Source: Bacteroidales bacterium H4 (GTDB lineage Bacteria; Bacteroidota; Bacteroidia; Bacteroidales; Muribaculaceae). From it: 40,918 nucleotides of DNA. Positions 34,597 through 40,918 of the stretch are shown here, in pieces. The notes beneath the pieces were generated by a model, which saw only the letters and a list, made by a program, of their open reading frames with translations, made no database searches and was not told the DNA's origin. The stretch is from NCBI GenBank assembly GCA_001701165.1, contig DAAP01000052.1, positions 1 through 40,918 on the forward strand, in the 5' to 3' direction. Position 1 is the stretch's first letter. The number at the start of each line of letters is the position of its first letter. The translations under genes and the position numbers were made by a program.

Positions 34597-35742
34597 ATGC
34601 CGAAAAAAAATACTCCAAAGAATGCGTCTACCTCCGCCAGCGAAGCCGAGCTAATGGCCTTATAGCGCTATATCTCGACATCAACGCTGGAGGCCGACGC
34701 CGAAGCGAATATTTGCGGCTCTACCTCGTGCCGGAGAACAGAGGACAGAGCCAAAAACCGCGAGACGCTCAAAGCTGCGAACGCGATAAAGGCGCAGCGC
34801 ATCATCGACGTTCAGCGCGAGAAGCAGGGGCTCGCCAGTAGCGGTGAGCACGTATTATTTTTTGATTTTGCCGAAGCGTTTGCAAATAAGCACACGAACG
34901 CACAGGGCGAAGTGTCAGCACCATGGCGAAGTACAATTATCAGACTACACACATACGAGCGTCATGGAGATATTACTTTTGCACAAATCACGCAAAAATG
35001 GGTTGAAGGCTTTCACAGACACCTTTCTATGTCGCTATCGCGGAGGGGGAAAAACGGGCAACCGTTGTCGCCCAACTCGGCTAAGCTGTATTTTACTAAA
35101 CTCAAAGCCATACTCAACAAAGCCGTGGCGCAAGGCATCATCAGCAAGTCTCCGGCCTCCGCCGTCGGCAACATCAAAGGAGTAGAGACCACACGACAGT
35201 ATCTCACCATTGACGAGCTGAGCAGACTTGCCGAGACGCCGTGCCGCAACAGCATACTGCGCAGAGCTTTCCTTTTTTCCTGCTTGACCGGCCTACGATA
35301 TAGTGATGTTTCCACGCTTACGTGGGGAGAGGTTCATCGACAGGGCGATTTTACGCGCATCGTTTTCGCACAGAAAAAGACCGGCGGCCTCGAGTACCTC
35401 GACATTTTGCCACAGGCCGTGATGCTGATGGGCGACCGAGCCGAACCACAAGCCCTGGTCTTTGCCGGGTTGCCAATATTAACAAGCGCCAATTATACGC
35501 TAAGCGCATGGAGTCGCCTTGCCGGCATCGATAAACATATTACATTCCATTGCGCTCGGCATACCTTCGCGGTTATGATGCTCGACCTCGGCGTTGACAT
35601 ATACACAGTCAGCAAGCTACTCGGACACCGCAACCTTGCGACAACGCAGATATACGCAAAGGTACTGAACAAGAAGAAGCAGGCCGCAGCATTGCTGATA
35701 CCGCATATTTTACCGATTGCGCAAGACGGAAACGACCAATAA
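34597..35742 (+). pseudogene. Tyrosine recombinase (integrase), frameshifted
   Basis: The C-terminal catalytic domain is intact: the first Arg in LTGLRYSDVSTLTW, Lys in FAQKKTGG, the HCARHTF box, His in LLGHRN and the nucleophile Tyr in TTQIYAK. The N-terminal part is in two other pieces. From the ATG at 34597 the frame runs into an 8-A run (34603-34610); one more A would lead into KYSKECVYLRQRS and the arm-binding region ending LRLYLVPE. Near 34735-34742 one extra base shifts back to the original frame (EDRAKNRETLKAAN). With both repaired the protein would be about 381 aa, normal for Bacteroidota integrases. As it stands, only a short product from an internal start, such as the GTG at 34912, could be made. 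Confidence 0.85.
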
Positions 35743-35759
35743 AAATAGCGTGTTTTAAT

Positions 35760-35790
35760 GCACCATTAAGCACCATTAATGCACCATTAA
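35760..35790. repeat. Three copies of GCACCATTAA downstream of the integrase
   Basis: GCACCATTAA occurs at 35760-35769, 35770-35779 and 35781-35790, 18 nt past the integrase stop, between it and the convergent small DNA-binding gene. The copies are exact and nearly adjacent. Repeats beside an integrase gene often serve as arm-type binding sites; that reading is inference. No copy was found at the other edge of the element. Confidence 0.7.
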
Positions 35791-35798
35791 AAAGTTTG

Positions 35799-36055
35799 TC
35801 AATCTCGGCGGTAAAAATCGCCGCGACCGGTGAGCAACCAGTCTGCGCTGACGCCATAATCGCGCACGAGGAACGACAGCCAAGCCGGCTGGAAAATATC
35901 GCGACTTACATTTTTTCGAGGCTGTTTAAGTTCCAGCGATTAATTCCGTAACGAGCCGCAAAGGTCTGTTTGCCGCGAATGCGACGGTCGGTATTGAGGC
36001 GGTACAGCGCCTCGAAGAAGCACCGTACCACTTCCTGGCTTTCGGGAGTATTCAT
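35799..36055 (-). pseudogene. Small repressor-like DNA-binding protein, frameshifted
   Basis: The frame from the ATG at 36055 encodes MNTPESQEVVRCFFEALYRL and on to NSLEKM, then stops at 35906 after 49 codons. One additional A in the 6-T run at 35911-35916 (A-run on the coding strand) would continue as NVSRDIFQPAW and end at 35799 with YGVSADWLLTGRGDFY. That ending is characteristic of XRE/phage-repressor-like proteins, and the restored length would be 85 aa. Its start overlaps the nuclease stop by 4 nt (ATGA), so it belongs to the same transcript. Whether the lesion is real, a sequencing error or a recoding site is open. Confidence 0.7.
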
Positions 36056-37188
36056 AATTTATTTTTATACAAGGCAGCAGCAGAACAGAGAGCCTCGGCA
36101 AAATTATAAATATCGTCCAGAGACTTTATCTCGTGCTTAGTCTCCTTCCCATCCGCGTCAATCAAGCCGATATATTTTACCGATTTGGCATTCAGCCGCA
36201 GACGGCATATCGGGCGACGATTATTGTCGTCCATAAGCACCGAAAAGTAATGCTGTGCATCGCGGTAGGTAACGCGCGAAACATCGACGACCGAACGGAC
36301 AATTGCCTTGACTATGAGATACCCGTCTATCTCCTCCTGCGTGGTGACCGTTCCGCGCTCCTCATTGACAGCAACGACACCCTCGGGCAATTCGCGAGGA
36401 GAAGCAGACGCCGGCGCGGTAGACACATCCTCCGCCGTATTTTCGGGCGCAGCGGCCTCGGTTTTGGGTGTATCTTCGACTGTCCGCATGGCGATACCGA
36501 GACGGGCGGAAATAGCATCGTTAACAATACCCGAAACAGCTTTTTTAATAAGCGGTGTGAACTGGTCTAATACCTTTTGGTTGACGACACCATCGTAAAC
36601 CTGCTTTGTAAAAAACTTGACGAAATCGGGAGACGGCGAGGAGAATTCAGACGAGAGGACGCTGCGAAGCTGCGTTGTATATTTCAGCTCCTGCGCCGTA
36701 CCGAGAATATTTGCCAAATCATAATACGATTTATGGAATTTCTTCAGTTGCTCAATATCCGCATCTGAAAGGTCGAGCATATCCACCACCAAGAACGGTT
36801 TGTCGTCCATAATATTTTGCTTATCCAAATCGGTATAAAAGCGATACTCGATGCCGTTGGTAAGGACGCCGAACCGCGCATTTGTAGCCGCGAAATAACG
36901 CCGCAGCTGGGTGTCATGCAGACTGAGATTTTTGTCACACTGCTTGCATTCAATAAGCAGGACAATCTCGCCATCCATTTTGATAGCGTAGTCCACTTTT
37001 TCGCCTTTTTTCTTGTTGAGGTCGCAATCCACTTCTGGAACGACCTCAAAGGGATTGAACACATCATACCCGAGGGCTGCGATGAGGGGGAGGATAAACG
37101 CATTTTTTGTCGCTTCTTCGGTGGCAACTTCGCTTTTTTGCTTGCCGATGCGTTCGGCGAGCTGGAGGATGGAGTCCTTAAAGTCCAT
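36052..37188 (-). CDS. Stand-alone HsdR-N-type PD-(D/E)xK nuclease protein
   Basis: The 378-aa product has an N-terminal domain (about 1-160) like the nuclease domain of type I restriction subunit HsdR. The core reads ALGYDVFNPFEVVPEVDCD, then KVDYAIKMDGEIVLLIECKQ. Asp66, Glu80 and Lys82 fit the PD-(D/E)xK triad, with Glu25 as a possible further ligand. The middle (about 160-300) is helical with an Ala/Pro/Glu-rich linker, and the C-terminal domain (about 285-378) is unrecognised. There is no helicase part and no HsdM or HsdS nearby. Such proteins are common in prophages, and a role in defence or in controlling foreign DNA is plausible but unproven. It starts 8 nt after the XRE regulator gene. 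Confidence 0.8.
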   Translation of the reverse strand: MDFKDSILQLAERIGKQKSEVATEEATKNAFILPLIAALGYDVFNPFEVVPEVDCDLNKKKGEKVDYAIKMDGEIVLLIECKQCDKNLSLHDTQLRRYFAATNARFGVLTNGIEYRFYTDLDKQNIMDDKPFLVVDMLDLSDADIEQLKKFHKSYYDLANILGTAQELKYTTQLRSVLSSEFSSPSPDFVKFFTKQVYDGVVNQKVLDQFTPLIKKAVSGIVNDAISARLGIAMRTVEDTPKTEAAAPENTAEDVSTAPASASPRELPEGVVAVNEERGTVTTQEEIDGYLIVKAIVRSVVDVSRVTYRDAQHYFSVLMDDNNRRPICRLRLNAKSVKYIGLIDADGKETKHEIKSLDDIYNFAEALCSAAALYKNKL

Positions 37189-37196
37189 AATTGTAT

Positions 37197-37607
37197 TTAT
37201 TTGGTTTGGTTTTCGATGATGGAGATGAGACGGTCGAGTTGGCTGTCGCGCTTTTCGAGCAGGTCAAGCGTGCGCTCCGCCAATTTTCGCTGGGCGGACA
37301 ATTCCTTAAGATAACGGTCGACATCAGCAGAAGAATTCACACTATTCCCACTGCCGTTGACATTCGGAGAAAAGTCGCCGGTTGAAGATTGTTTAATGGA
37401 GGCCTTCAGCATATCGCCTTCGCCGCGCACCAACCACTCGTAAGACAACTCCGGGTAGGCACGTAGAAGTCTTTCCAGTTTGTCAACTCCGAGCGAGCCC
37501 TTGAAATTTTTTATATAGCCATTCGAAAGGCCGGCATTCCGCTCAAATTCAGCAACAGAGACACCCAGGCGTTGGATGTAGATAAGAAGTCTTTGTTTTA
37601 AGTCCAT
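37197..37607 (-). CDS. XRE-family repressor-like regulator
   Basis: The 136-aa product has a Cro/CI-type helix-turn-helix (about 5-62), with VSVAEFERNAGLSNGYIKNFK and the typical closing segment YEWLVRGEGDML. A short Ser/Asn-rich linker follows (about 70-95), then a C-terminal coiled coil (about 98-135) that probably makes dimers. It is the first gene of the three-gene minus-strand unit and faces the acidic small gene across a 148-nt control region, as phage repressors do. Confidence 0.85.
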   Translation of the reverse strand: MDLKQRLLIYIQRLGVSVAEFERNAGLSNGYIKNFKGSLGVDKLERLLRAYPELSYEWLVRGEGDMLKASIKQSSTGDFSPNVNGSGNSVNSSADVDRYLKELSAQRKLAERTLDLLEKRDSQLDRLISIIENQTK

Positions 37608-37755
37608 TTTATTTATTGACCCTTTTTAACGGAATATTTTTTCACTTTTATTTTGTTGTTTAGAATATCTTCCTTTCATTTGCATCGGTAACGGAAGCGA
37701 ACACGCACAAAGTTACGAAAAAGTAAACGATAACGAAAATCTTAAACACATCATT
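37608..37755. promoter_or_regulatory. Divergent control region of the element
   Basis: On the minus strand TAACTTTG (37715-37708) is a -7 box for the XRE gene. On the plus strand TTTG (37652-37655) and TTCATTTG (37675-37682), 19 nt apart, form a near-match promoter for the acidic gene. Between and around them are repeated octamers: TAACGGAA at 37627-37634 and 37689-37696, TTACGAAA at 37713-37720 and TAACGAAA at 37731-37738. These are candidate operators for the XRE protein. The two start sites overlap slightly, so the transcripts would interfere. Confidence 0.5.
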
Positions 37756-38013
37756 ATGCAAACTACATTAACGATTTCACTGTGCCAAGCACACAAGGCA
37801 TACAACGCCTTAGCCGACAATACCGAGCTGTTTTCACAACTCGAAATAAACGGAGCTGACGAATACCTTCTTCCGGAATACGATGAGGCCGACGCCGAAG
37901 ATAATCAGCAACTGAAAGACGAAATCGAAGACCAGCTGACGCTGGCAGGAGTGACTGAATTTGGATTCCAAAAATACAAAAAATATGTCAATCGCGATAG
38001 TATACTATCATGA
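37756..38013 (+). CDS. Small acidic protein of unknown function
   Basis: I do not recognise this 85-aa product. The first 30 residues are of mixed character (MQTTLTISLCQAHKAYN). The middle (about 32-62) is strongly acidic (ADEYLLPEYDEADAED and DEIEDQ), and the C-terminus is basic and aromatic (FGFQKYKKYV). It has a near-consensus promoter and lies opposite the XRE regulator, the place of Cro, antirepressor or other small control proteins in phages. A DNA-mimic or inhibitor role is only a guess from the charge. Confidence 0.65.
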   Translation: MQTTLTISLCQAHKAYNALADNTELFSQLEINGADEYLLPEYDEADAEDNQQLKDEIEDQLTLAGVTEFGFQKYKKYVNRDSILS

Positions 38014-38097
38014 GCAGTTTAAATTGTATATTTATAGATATGAATATTTGTAGCGATTATAAATACCATTGATTTATGAATCGGAGTCGAAACCTTA

Positions 38098-39246
38098 TTA
38101 TTCACCGGAGATGTTGCGCTTTCGCCATTTCTGTATCAATGCGGATATATCATCGGGCATGGGCGACTCGAAGAACATCGGCTGAAATGTCACCGGATGC
38201 ACAAAACCCAGTGTACGTGCATGGAGCGCCTGCCTCGGGCATATTTCCATGCAGTTAGCAATGAAGTGATTGTATGACGCCGAACGAAGTCCACGCAGTA
38301 TTTGGTCGCCCCCATAGCGTGCATCATTAAACAGTGGGTGTCCCAAATGTTTCATGTGTACACGTATTTGGTGCGTGCGACCTGTTTCGAGGACACAACG
38401 CACGACCGAGACATATCCAAGGTCTTCAAGGGTATGGTAATGCGTGACGGCATGCTTGCCATGTTCGGCATCAGTCACGGCCATTTGTAGGCGATCGCGC
38501 ACATTGCGGCCTATGTAGGTATCTACAGTTCCATCCTGCGGCGAGGGCACGCCCCATACCACGGCCACGTATTCGCGCCGCGTGGTTTTGGCAAAAAACT
38601 GGCGACCGAGAGCCGTCTTGGCATCGGGTGTCTTGGCCACCACCAATAGTCCCGAGGTGTCCTTATCAATACGATGTACAAGCCCCATGCGCGGGTCAGA
38701 GGCATCGTATCCCGGGATGTTGCGGAAATGCCATGCCAAGGCATTGACCAGTGTGCCGTCGTAATTGCCGTGTCCCGGATGCACAACCATGCCTGCCGGC
38801 TTATTGACGACAAGCACAGCATCATCCTCGTACACGATATCCAACGGAATATCCTGTGCCACAATCTCGAAAGTGTGACGAGGACGATCCATGACTATCT
38901 GTACAACATCCAAAGGTTTGATGCGGTAATTGGACTTAACGGGGCGTCCATTGACCCATATACACCCGGCATCGGCAGCCATCTGTATACGATTGCGCGA
39001 GGCATGCTCCATGCGCAGCACCAAAAATTTGTCTATGCGTACCAATTGCTGACCCTTGTCAGCTACAAAACGGAAATGCTCATACATTCCGCCCGGCTGC
39101 AAGCCTGGTGCATCGCCGCCTTCTCCGCCGTCCTCGTCAATATCTTCGTCAAGGACATCGTCATCCTCCAAGCCGGGGGCATTCCCGGCCAAGGCGTCTA
39201 TAGGGCGAAATATGCCTCCGGTGTCGGCCATATCAACGTCGGCCAT
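38098..39246 (-). CDS. rluD: RluA/RluD-family 23S rRNA pseudouridine synthase
   Basis: The 382-aa product isomerises uridines in large-subunit rRNA. An S4 RNA-binding domain (about 67-115: RIDKFLVLRM, CIWVNGRPVKSNYRIKPLD) is followed by the catalytic domain with HRIDKDTSGLLV (catalytic Asp194), REYVAVVWG and GRTHQIRVHM. This matches RluD rather than the single-domain RluA. The first 55 residues are an unusual acidic extension (EDDDVLDEDIDEDGGEGG). A later start at residue 54 (Met) would remove it, but the ATG at 39246 stands 4 nt from the PASTA gene stop, which supports the long form. Confidence 0.94.
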   Translation of the reverse strand: MADVDMADTGGIFRPIDALAGNAPGLEDDDVLDEDIDEDGGEGGDAPGLQPGGMYEHFRFVADKGQQLVRIDKFLVLRMEHASRNRIQMAADAGCIWVNGRPVKSNYRIKPLDVVQIVMDRPRHTFEIVAQDIPLDIVYEDDAVLVVNKPAGMVVHPGHGNYDGTLVNALAWHFRNIPGYDASDPRMGLVHRIDKDTSGLLVVAKTPDAKTALGRQFFAKTTRREYVAVVWGVPSPQDGTVDTYIGRNVRDRLQMAVTDAEHGKHAVTHYHTLEDLGYVSVVRCVLETGRTHQIRVHMKHLGHPLFNDARYGGDQILRGLRSASYNHFIANCMEICPRQALHARTLGFVHPVTFQPMFFESPMPDDISALIQKWRKRNISGE

Positions 39247-39249
39247 GGA

Positions 39250-39951
39250 TCAGTCGAACATCGAGGGTGAGTCGTCCGGTTCTTCCGGTTCTTCCGAACT
39301 ATGTGTATCGGCACTATCAGATAATACGGCATTGACGGCATCGTCTATGGTTTCGTATACGGGATTTGCCGCCTTACCTACCTCCAGAACTATGGTGGCT
39401 GTCACCGGTATTTTGTCTCCAAGTCTGATAGGCTTGCCGTCAGCCTTGATGGACAGCACAAGATCTTCGTAATCGCTTGGCACCAAGACCATATGTATAT
39501 TGCGTATACCGTGCGACTTAAGGTAGGATACGGCTTGCTTGCTCGAGGTGTCGGTCAAGGGCACATCCAGCACAAATTGCTGTGGTGAGAAGGACACAAT
39601 GGTCAAATAGACCTCACGTCCGGGCTTAACAACGGCCCCGGGCTTCGGATAGACATCTACCACCTGGCCCGGACGCTTGCTCAAGTCATAGATGCTGTCT
39701 CCTATGACCGTCTGTAAGTCGGCCTCGTCCAAAACCGCCATAGCCTCGTTATATATCAAATCTTTGACATTGGGAACCACCGTCTTGGCTCCATGATGTG
39801 TCCACAAGTCCACGAAAAGCAGGCCTATGTACACCATCACAGGAATGGCGACAACCATCAATATTGCGTTGCTCAAAATGGGGTGCTGTTTCCACAGCCG
39901 CTTGGCCAGGCCTTGCACCTTGTTGTTTGGATGCGTGTTTTTGTCTGTCAT
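39250..39951 (-). CDS. PASTA-domain membrane protein
   Basis: The 233-aa product has a short cytoplasmic start, one membrane helix (about 25-47) and then two PASTA-like repeats: VVPNVKDLIYNEAMAVLDEADLQTVIGDSIYDLSKRPGQVVDVYPKPGAVVKPGREVYLTI is the clearest (here quoted only as residues about 57-117), and a more divergent one follows at about 120-190. PASTA domains bind peptidoglycan precursors or muropeptides. The tail (about 195-233) is acidic. It is the usual partner of rluD in Bacteroidales. The start at 39951 follows the promoter; a longer frame to 40008 would run into the promoter. Confidence 0.9.
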   Translation of the reverse strand: MTDKNTHPNNKVQGLAKRLWKQHPILSNAILMVVAIPVMVYIGLLFVDLWTHHGAKTVVPNVKDLIYNEAMAVLDEADLQTVIGDSIYDLSKRPGQVVDVYPKPGAVVKPGREVYLTIVSFSPQQFVLDVPLTDTSSKQAVSYLKSHGIRNIHMVLVPSDYEDLVLSIKADGKPIRLGDKIPVTATIVLEVGKAANPVYETIDDAVNAVLSDSADTHSSEEPEEPDDSPSMFD

Positions 39952-40005
39952 TGTTCGAATAGTGCCGGGTGTCACAAGAGCCCGAGAGCGCCCGTTTGCA
40001 CCACA

Positions 40006-40036
40006 CAAAGGTACAAATATATCCTAATACATCAAA
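40006..40036 (-). promoter_or_regulatory. Promoter of the PASTA-rluD unit
   Basis: On the minus strand TTTG (40036-40033) and TACCTTTG (40013-40006) are separated by 19 nt, a full match to the Bacteroidota promoter pattern. Transcription would start near 39999, giving a leader of about 48 nt to the start at 39951. Confidence 0.75.
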
Positions 40037-40087
40037 ATCCGATGAAAAACAGCCCTGTTTTAGACGCCGGAAATGGCGGGATTTTAG

Positions 40088-40095
40088 TACTTTTG
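40088..40095 (+). promoter_or_regulatory. -7 box of bioD
   Basis: TACTTTTG matches TAnnTTTG and lies 109 nt before the bioD start. A TTTG at the proper -33 spacing was not found. No BirA-type operator palindrome was recognised. Confidence 0.4.
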
Positions 40096-40204
40096 TACTC
40101 AAATAAACTCGCAATCTCGTTTTTTTTGCAGGCCTGCGCCGCAACACACGACGAATTGCGTAGATGAGCATTTGACACTACTACACACACGCATCATTTT
40201 CACT

Positions 40205-40849
40205 ATGGGAACAAGTATATTTGTAAGCGGCATCGACACCGATGCAGGCAAAACATACGCCACCGCATGGCTGCTGCGCCGATATGCATCGAAAGGCATA
40301 CGCGCCATCAGCCAAAAATTCATACAGACCGGCAATGTAGGCCACAGCGAAGATATCGATGCCCATCGCCGTCTCAGCGGCACCGGGATGCTGCCCGAAG
40401 ACGACGAAGGTCTTACCGCTCCTGTGATTTATTCCTTCCCGGCATCGGCGCAACTGGCAGCACGCCTCGATGGAGACCGCCCCATTCCTCTGGACCGTAT
40501 TGATACGGCACGCGTTGAGCTTGAACGACGCTATGACATCGTGCTCATCGAGGGTGCCGGGGGCCTGATGGTGCCTATCACAGACGACTTCATGGCCATA
40601 GACTATGCTGTCACGCGACGTCTGCCCGTAGCATTGGTCACTAACAGCCGACTGGGATCCATCAACCACACAATATTGTCGTTCGAAGCCATAGCTTCAC
40701 GCGGCCTGCAACTGCACTGCGTGCTCTACAACACCTTCTTGGATTCTACCGACCGACTTATCGCCGAAGACACACGCGCTTTCATCGGACGATATGTCGC
40801 GCGTCACTTTCCCGACACCCCGATATACGACATTCCTACCCTTCAATAG
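40205..40849 (+). CDS. bioD: Dethiobiotin synthetase BioD
   Basis: BioD closes the ureido ring of dethiobiotin from diaminopelargonic acid, CO2 and ATP. The 214-aa product has the modified P-loop SGIDTDAGKTYAT (about 6-18), the substrate-binding segment KFIQTGN (about 39-45), IEGAGGLMVPI and the nucleotide base region VTNSRLGSINHTIL. Length is normal. The start at 40205 (MGTSIFVSG) matches family N-termini; the upstream extension to 40172 is unlikely. No other bio gene flanks it within the window, though the next gene beyond the right edge is not visible. Confidence 0.95.
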   Translation: MGTSIFVSGIDTDAGKTYATAWLLRRYASKGIRAISQKFIQTGNVGHSEDIDAHRRLSGTGMLPEDDEGLTAPVIYSFPASAQLAARLDGDRPIPLDRIDTARVELERRYDIVLIEGAGGLMVPITDDFMAIDYAVTRRLPVALVTNSRLGSINHTILSFEAIASRGLQLHCVLYNTFLDSTDRLIAEDTRAFIGRYVARHFPDTPIYDIPTLQ

Positions 40850-40918
40850 CAATCCGTCGAGGATAACATTTGCTCCGTAACGACACGACAAACGACGGGG
40901 CTGTGTCAAAATAGGCGC
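40850..40918. other. Non-coding right edge
   Basis: No gene is visible in the last 69 nt. The final bases contain GGGGCTGTGTCAAAATAGG (40896-40914), which resembles the outer ends of some insertion sequences. The window stops too soon to tell. Confidence 0.3.

Larger units (their letters stand above)
34570..38090. mobile_element. Small decayed integrative element
   Basis: Between the rpoN start and the rluD stop lies a foreign-looking block. In order it holds a tyrosine recombinase (frameshifted), a 10-nt repeat cluster, a frameshifted small DNA-binding gene, a HsdR-N-type nuclease gene, an XRE regulator and a divergent small acidic gene. The layout (integrase at one edge, repressor with divergent small gene at the other) is that of a reduced prophage or integrative element. 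No structural, replication or conjugation gene remains. I could not find the flanking direct repeats or a tRNA target, so the edges are approximate. Confidence 0.65.

Noticed and set aside
34548..34841. A separate 97-aa gene upstream of the integrase
   Set aside because: Its sequence (VYLRQRS, LYLDIN, EYLRLYLVPE) is the displaced N-terminal part of the integrase, not an independent gene.
36052..37188. A complete type I restriction-modification system
   Set aside because: Only an HsdR-N-like nuclease domain is present; there is no helicase, HsdM or HsdS in the element.
1..40918. tRNA or rRNA genes
   Set aside because: Reading both strands for T-arm GGTTCGAATCC-type segments and rRNA landmarks gave no credible candidate, including at the element's edges. 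A covariance-model scan would be decisive.

Overview
The window looks like a chromosomal segment of a Bacteroidota gut bacterium, most likely order Bacteroidales and perhaps close to Muribaculaceae. The signs are a SusC/TonB-type outer-membrane barrel, a GHL10 hydrolase with a Bacteroidales-style C-terminal tail, DUF4491 and VanZ neighbours, a BioG-BioC fusion, and an IspG with the extra central segment. Several promoters match the Bacteroidota pattern TTTG-N19-20-TAnnTTTG, and there are no evident Shine-Dalgarno sites. No rRNA, tRNA or CRISPR array was found.

Layout. 1-2778: leader with a GC-rich hairpin, then an outer-membrane beta-barrel protein. 2897-9656 (minus): mutS2 and a large secreted GHL10 hydrolase. 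10088-17404 (minus): a complete thiamine-precursor operon in the order thiD, thiS, tenI-thiE fusion, thiG, thiC, thiH, thiF, preceded by a TPP riboswitch and a recognisable promoter. 17723-18700 (plus): a LuxR-type regulator fused to a RIC/ScdA-like di-iron domain. 18780-20531: DUF4491 and VanZ proteins, converging on a periplasmic TlpA-like thioredoxin. 20714-28510 (plus): acyl-CoA ligase, NSS transporter, SprT-like protein, then gpmI, an unknown anchored protein and bioG-bioC. 28572-34396 (minus): M16 peptidase, then rpoN, PAP2-like, purE and ispG in one direction. About 34.5-38.1 kb: a small decayed integrative element with a frameshifted tyrosine recombinase, an XRE regulator, a stand-alone HsdR-N-type nuclease, a frameshifted small DNA-binding protein and a divergent acidic protein. 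38098-40849: rluD and a PASTA protein (minus), then bioD (plus).

How the genes work together. The thi operon makes both halves of thiamine phosphate: ThiC and ThiD make the pyrimidine; ThiS, ThiF, ThiG and ThiH make the thiazole; the fusion protein probably does the tautomerisation and coupling. TPP would shut it down through the riboswitch. BioG-BioC and BioD are two separated parts of biotin synthesis. The most unusual non-coding signal is a set of intergenic arrays with a 9-nt period. They fill five of the six gaps or near-gaps of the thi operon and one convergent gap elsewhere. The unit sequence differs between gaps but the period does not, and the first and last arrays of the thi transcript are complementary to each other.

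The best candidates for something not well described are the 9-nt arrays, the hemerythrin-LuxR regulator, and the nuclease cassette in the small island. All functional calls rest on reading the sequence by eye; no database search was run.
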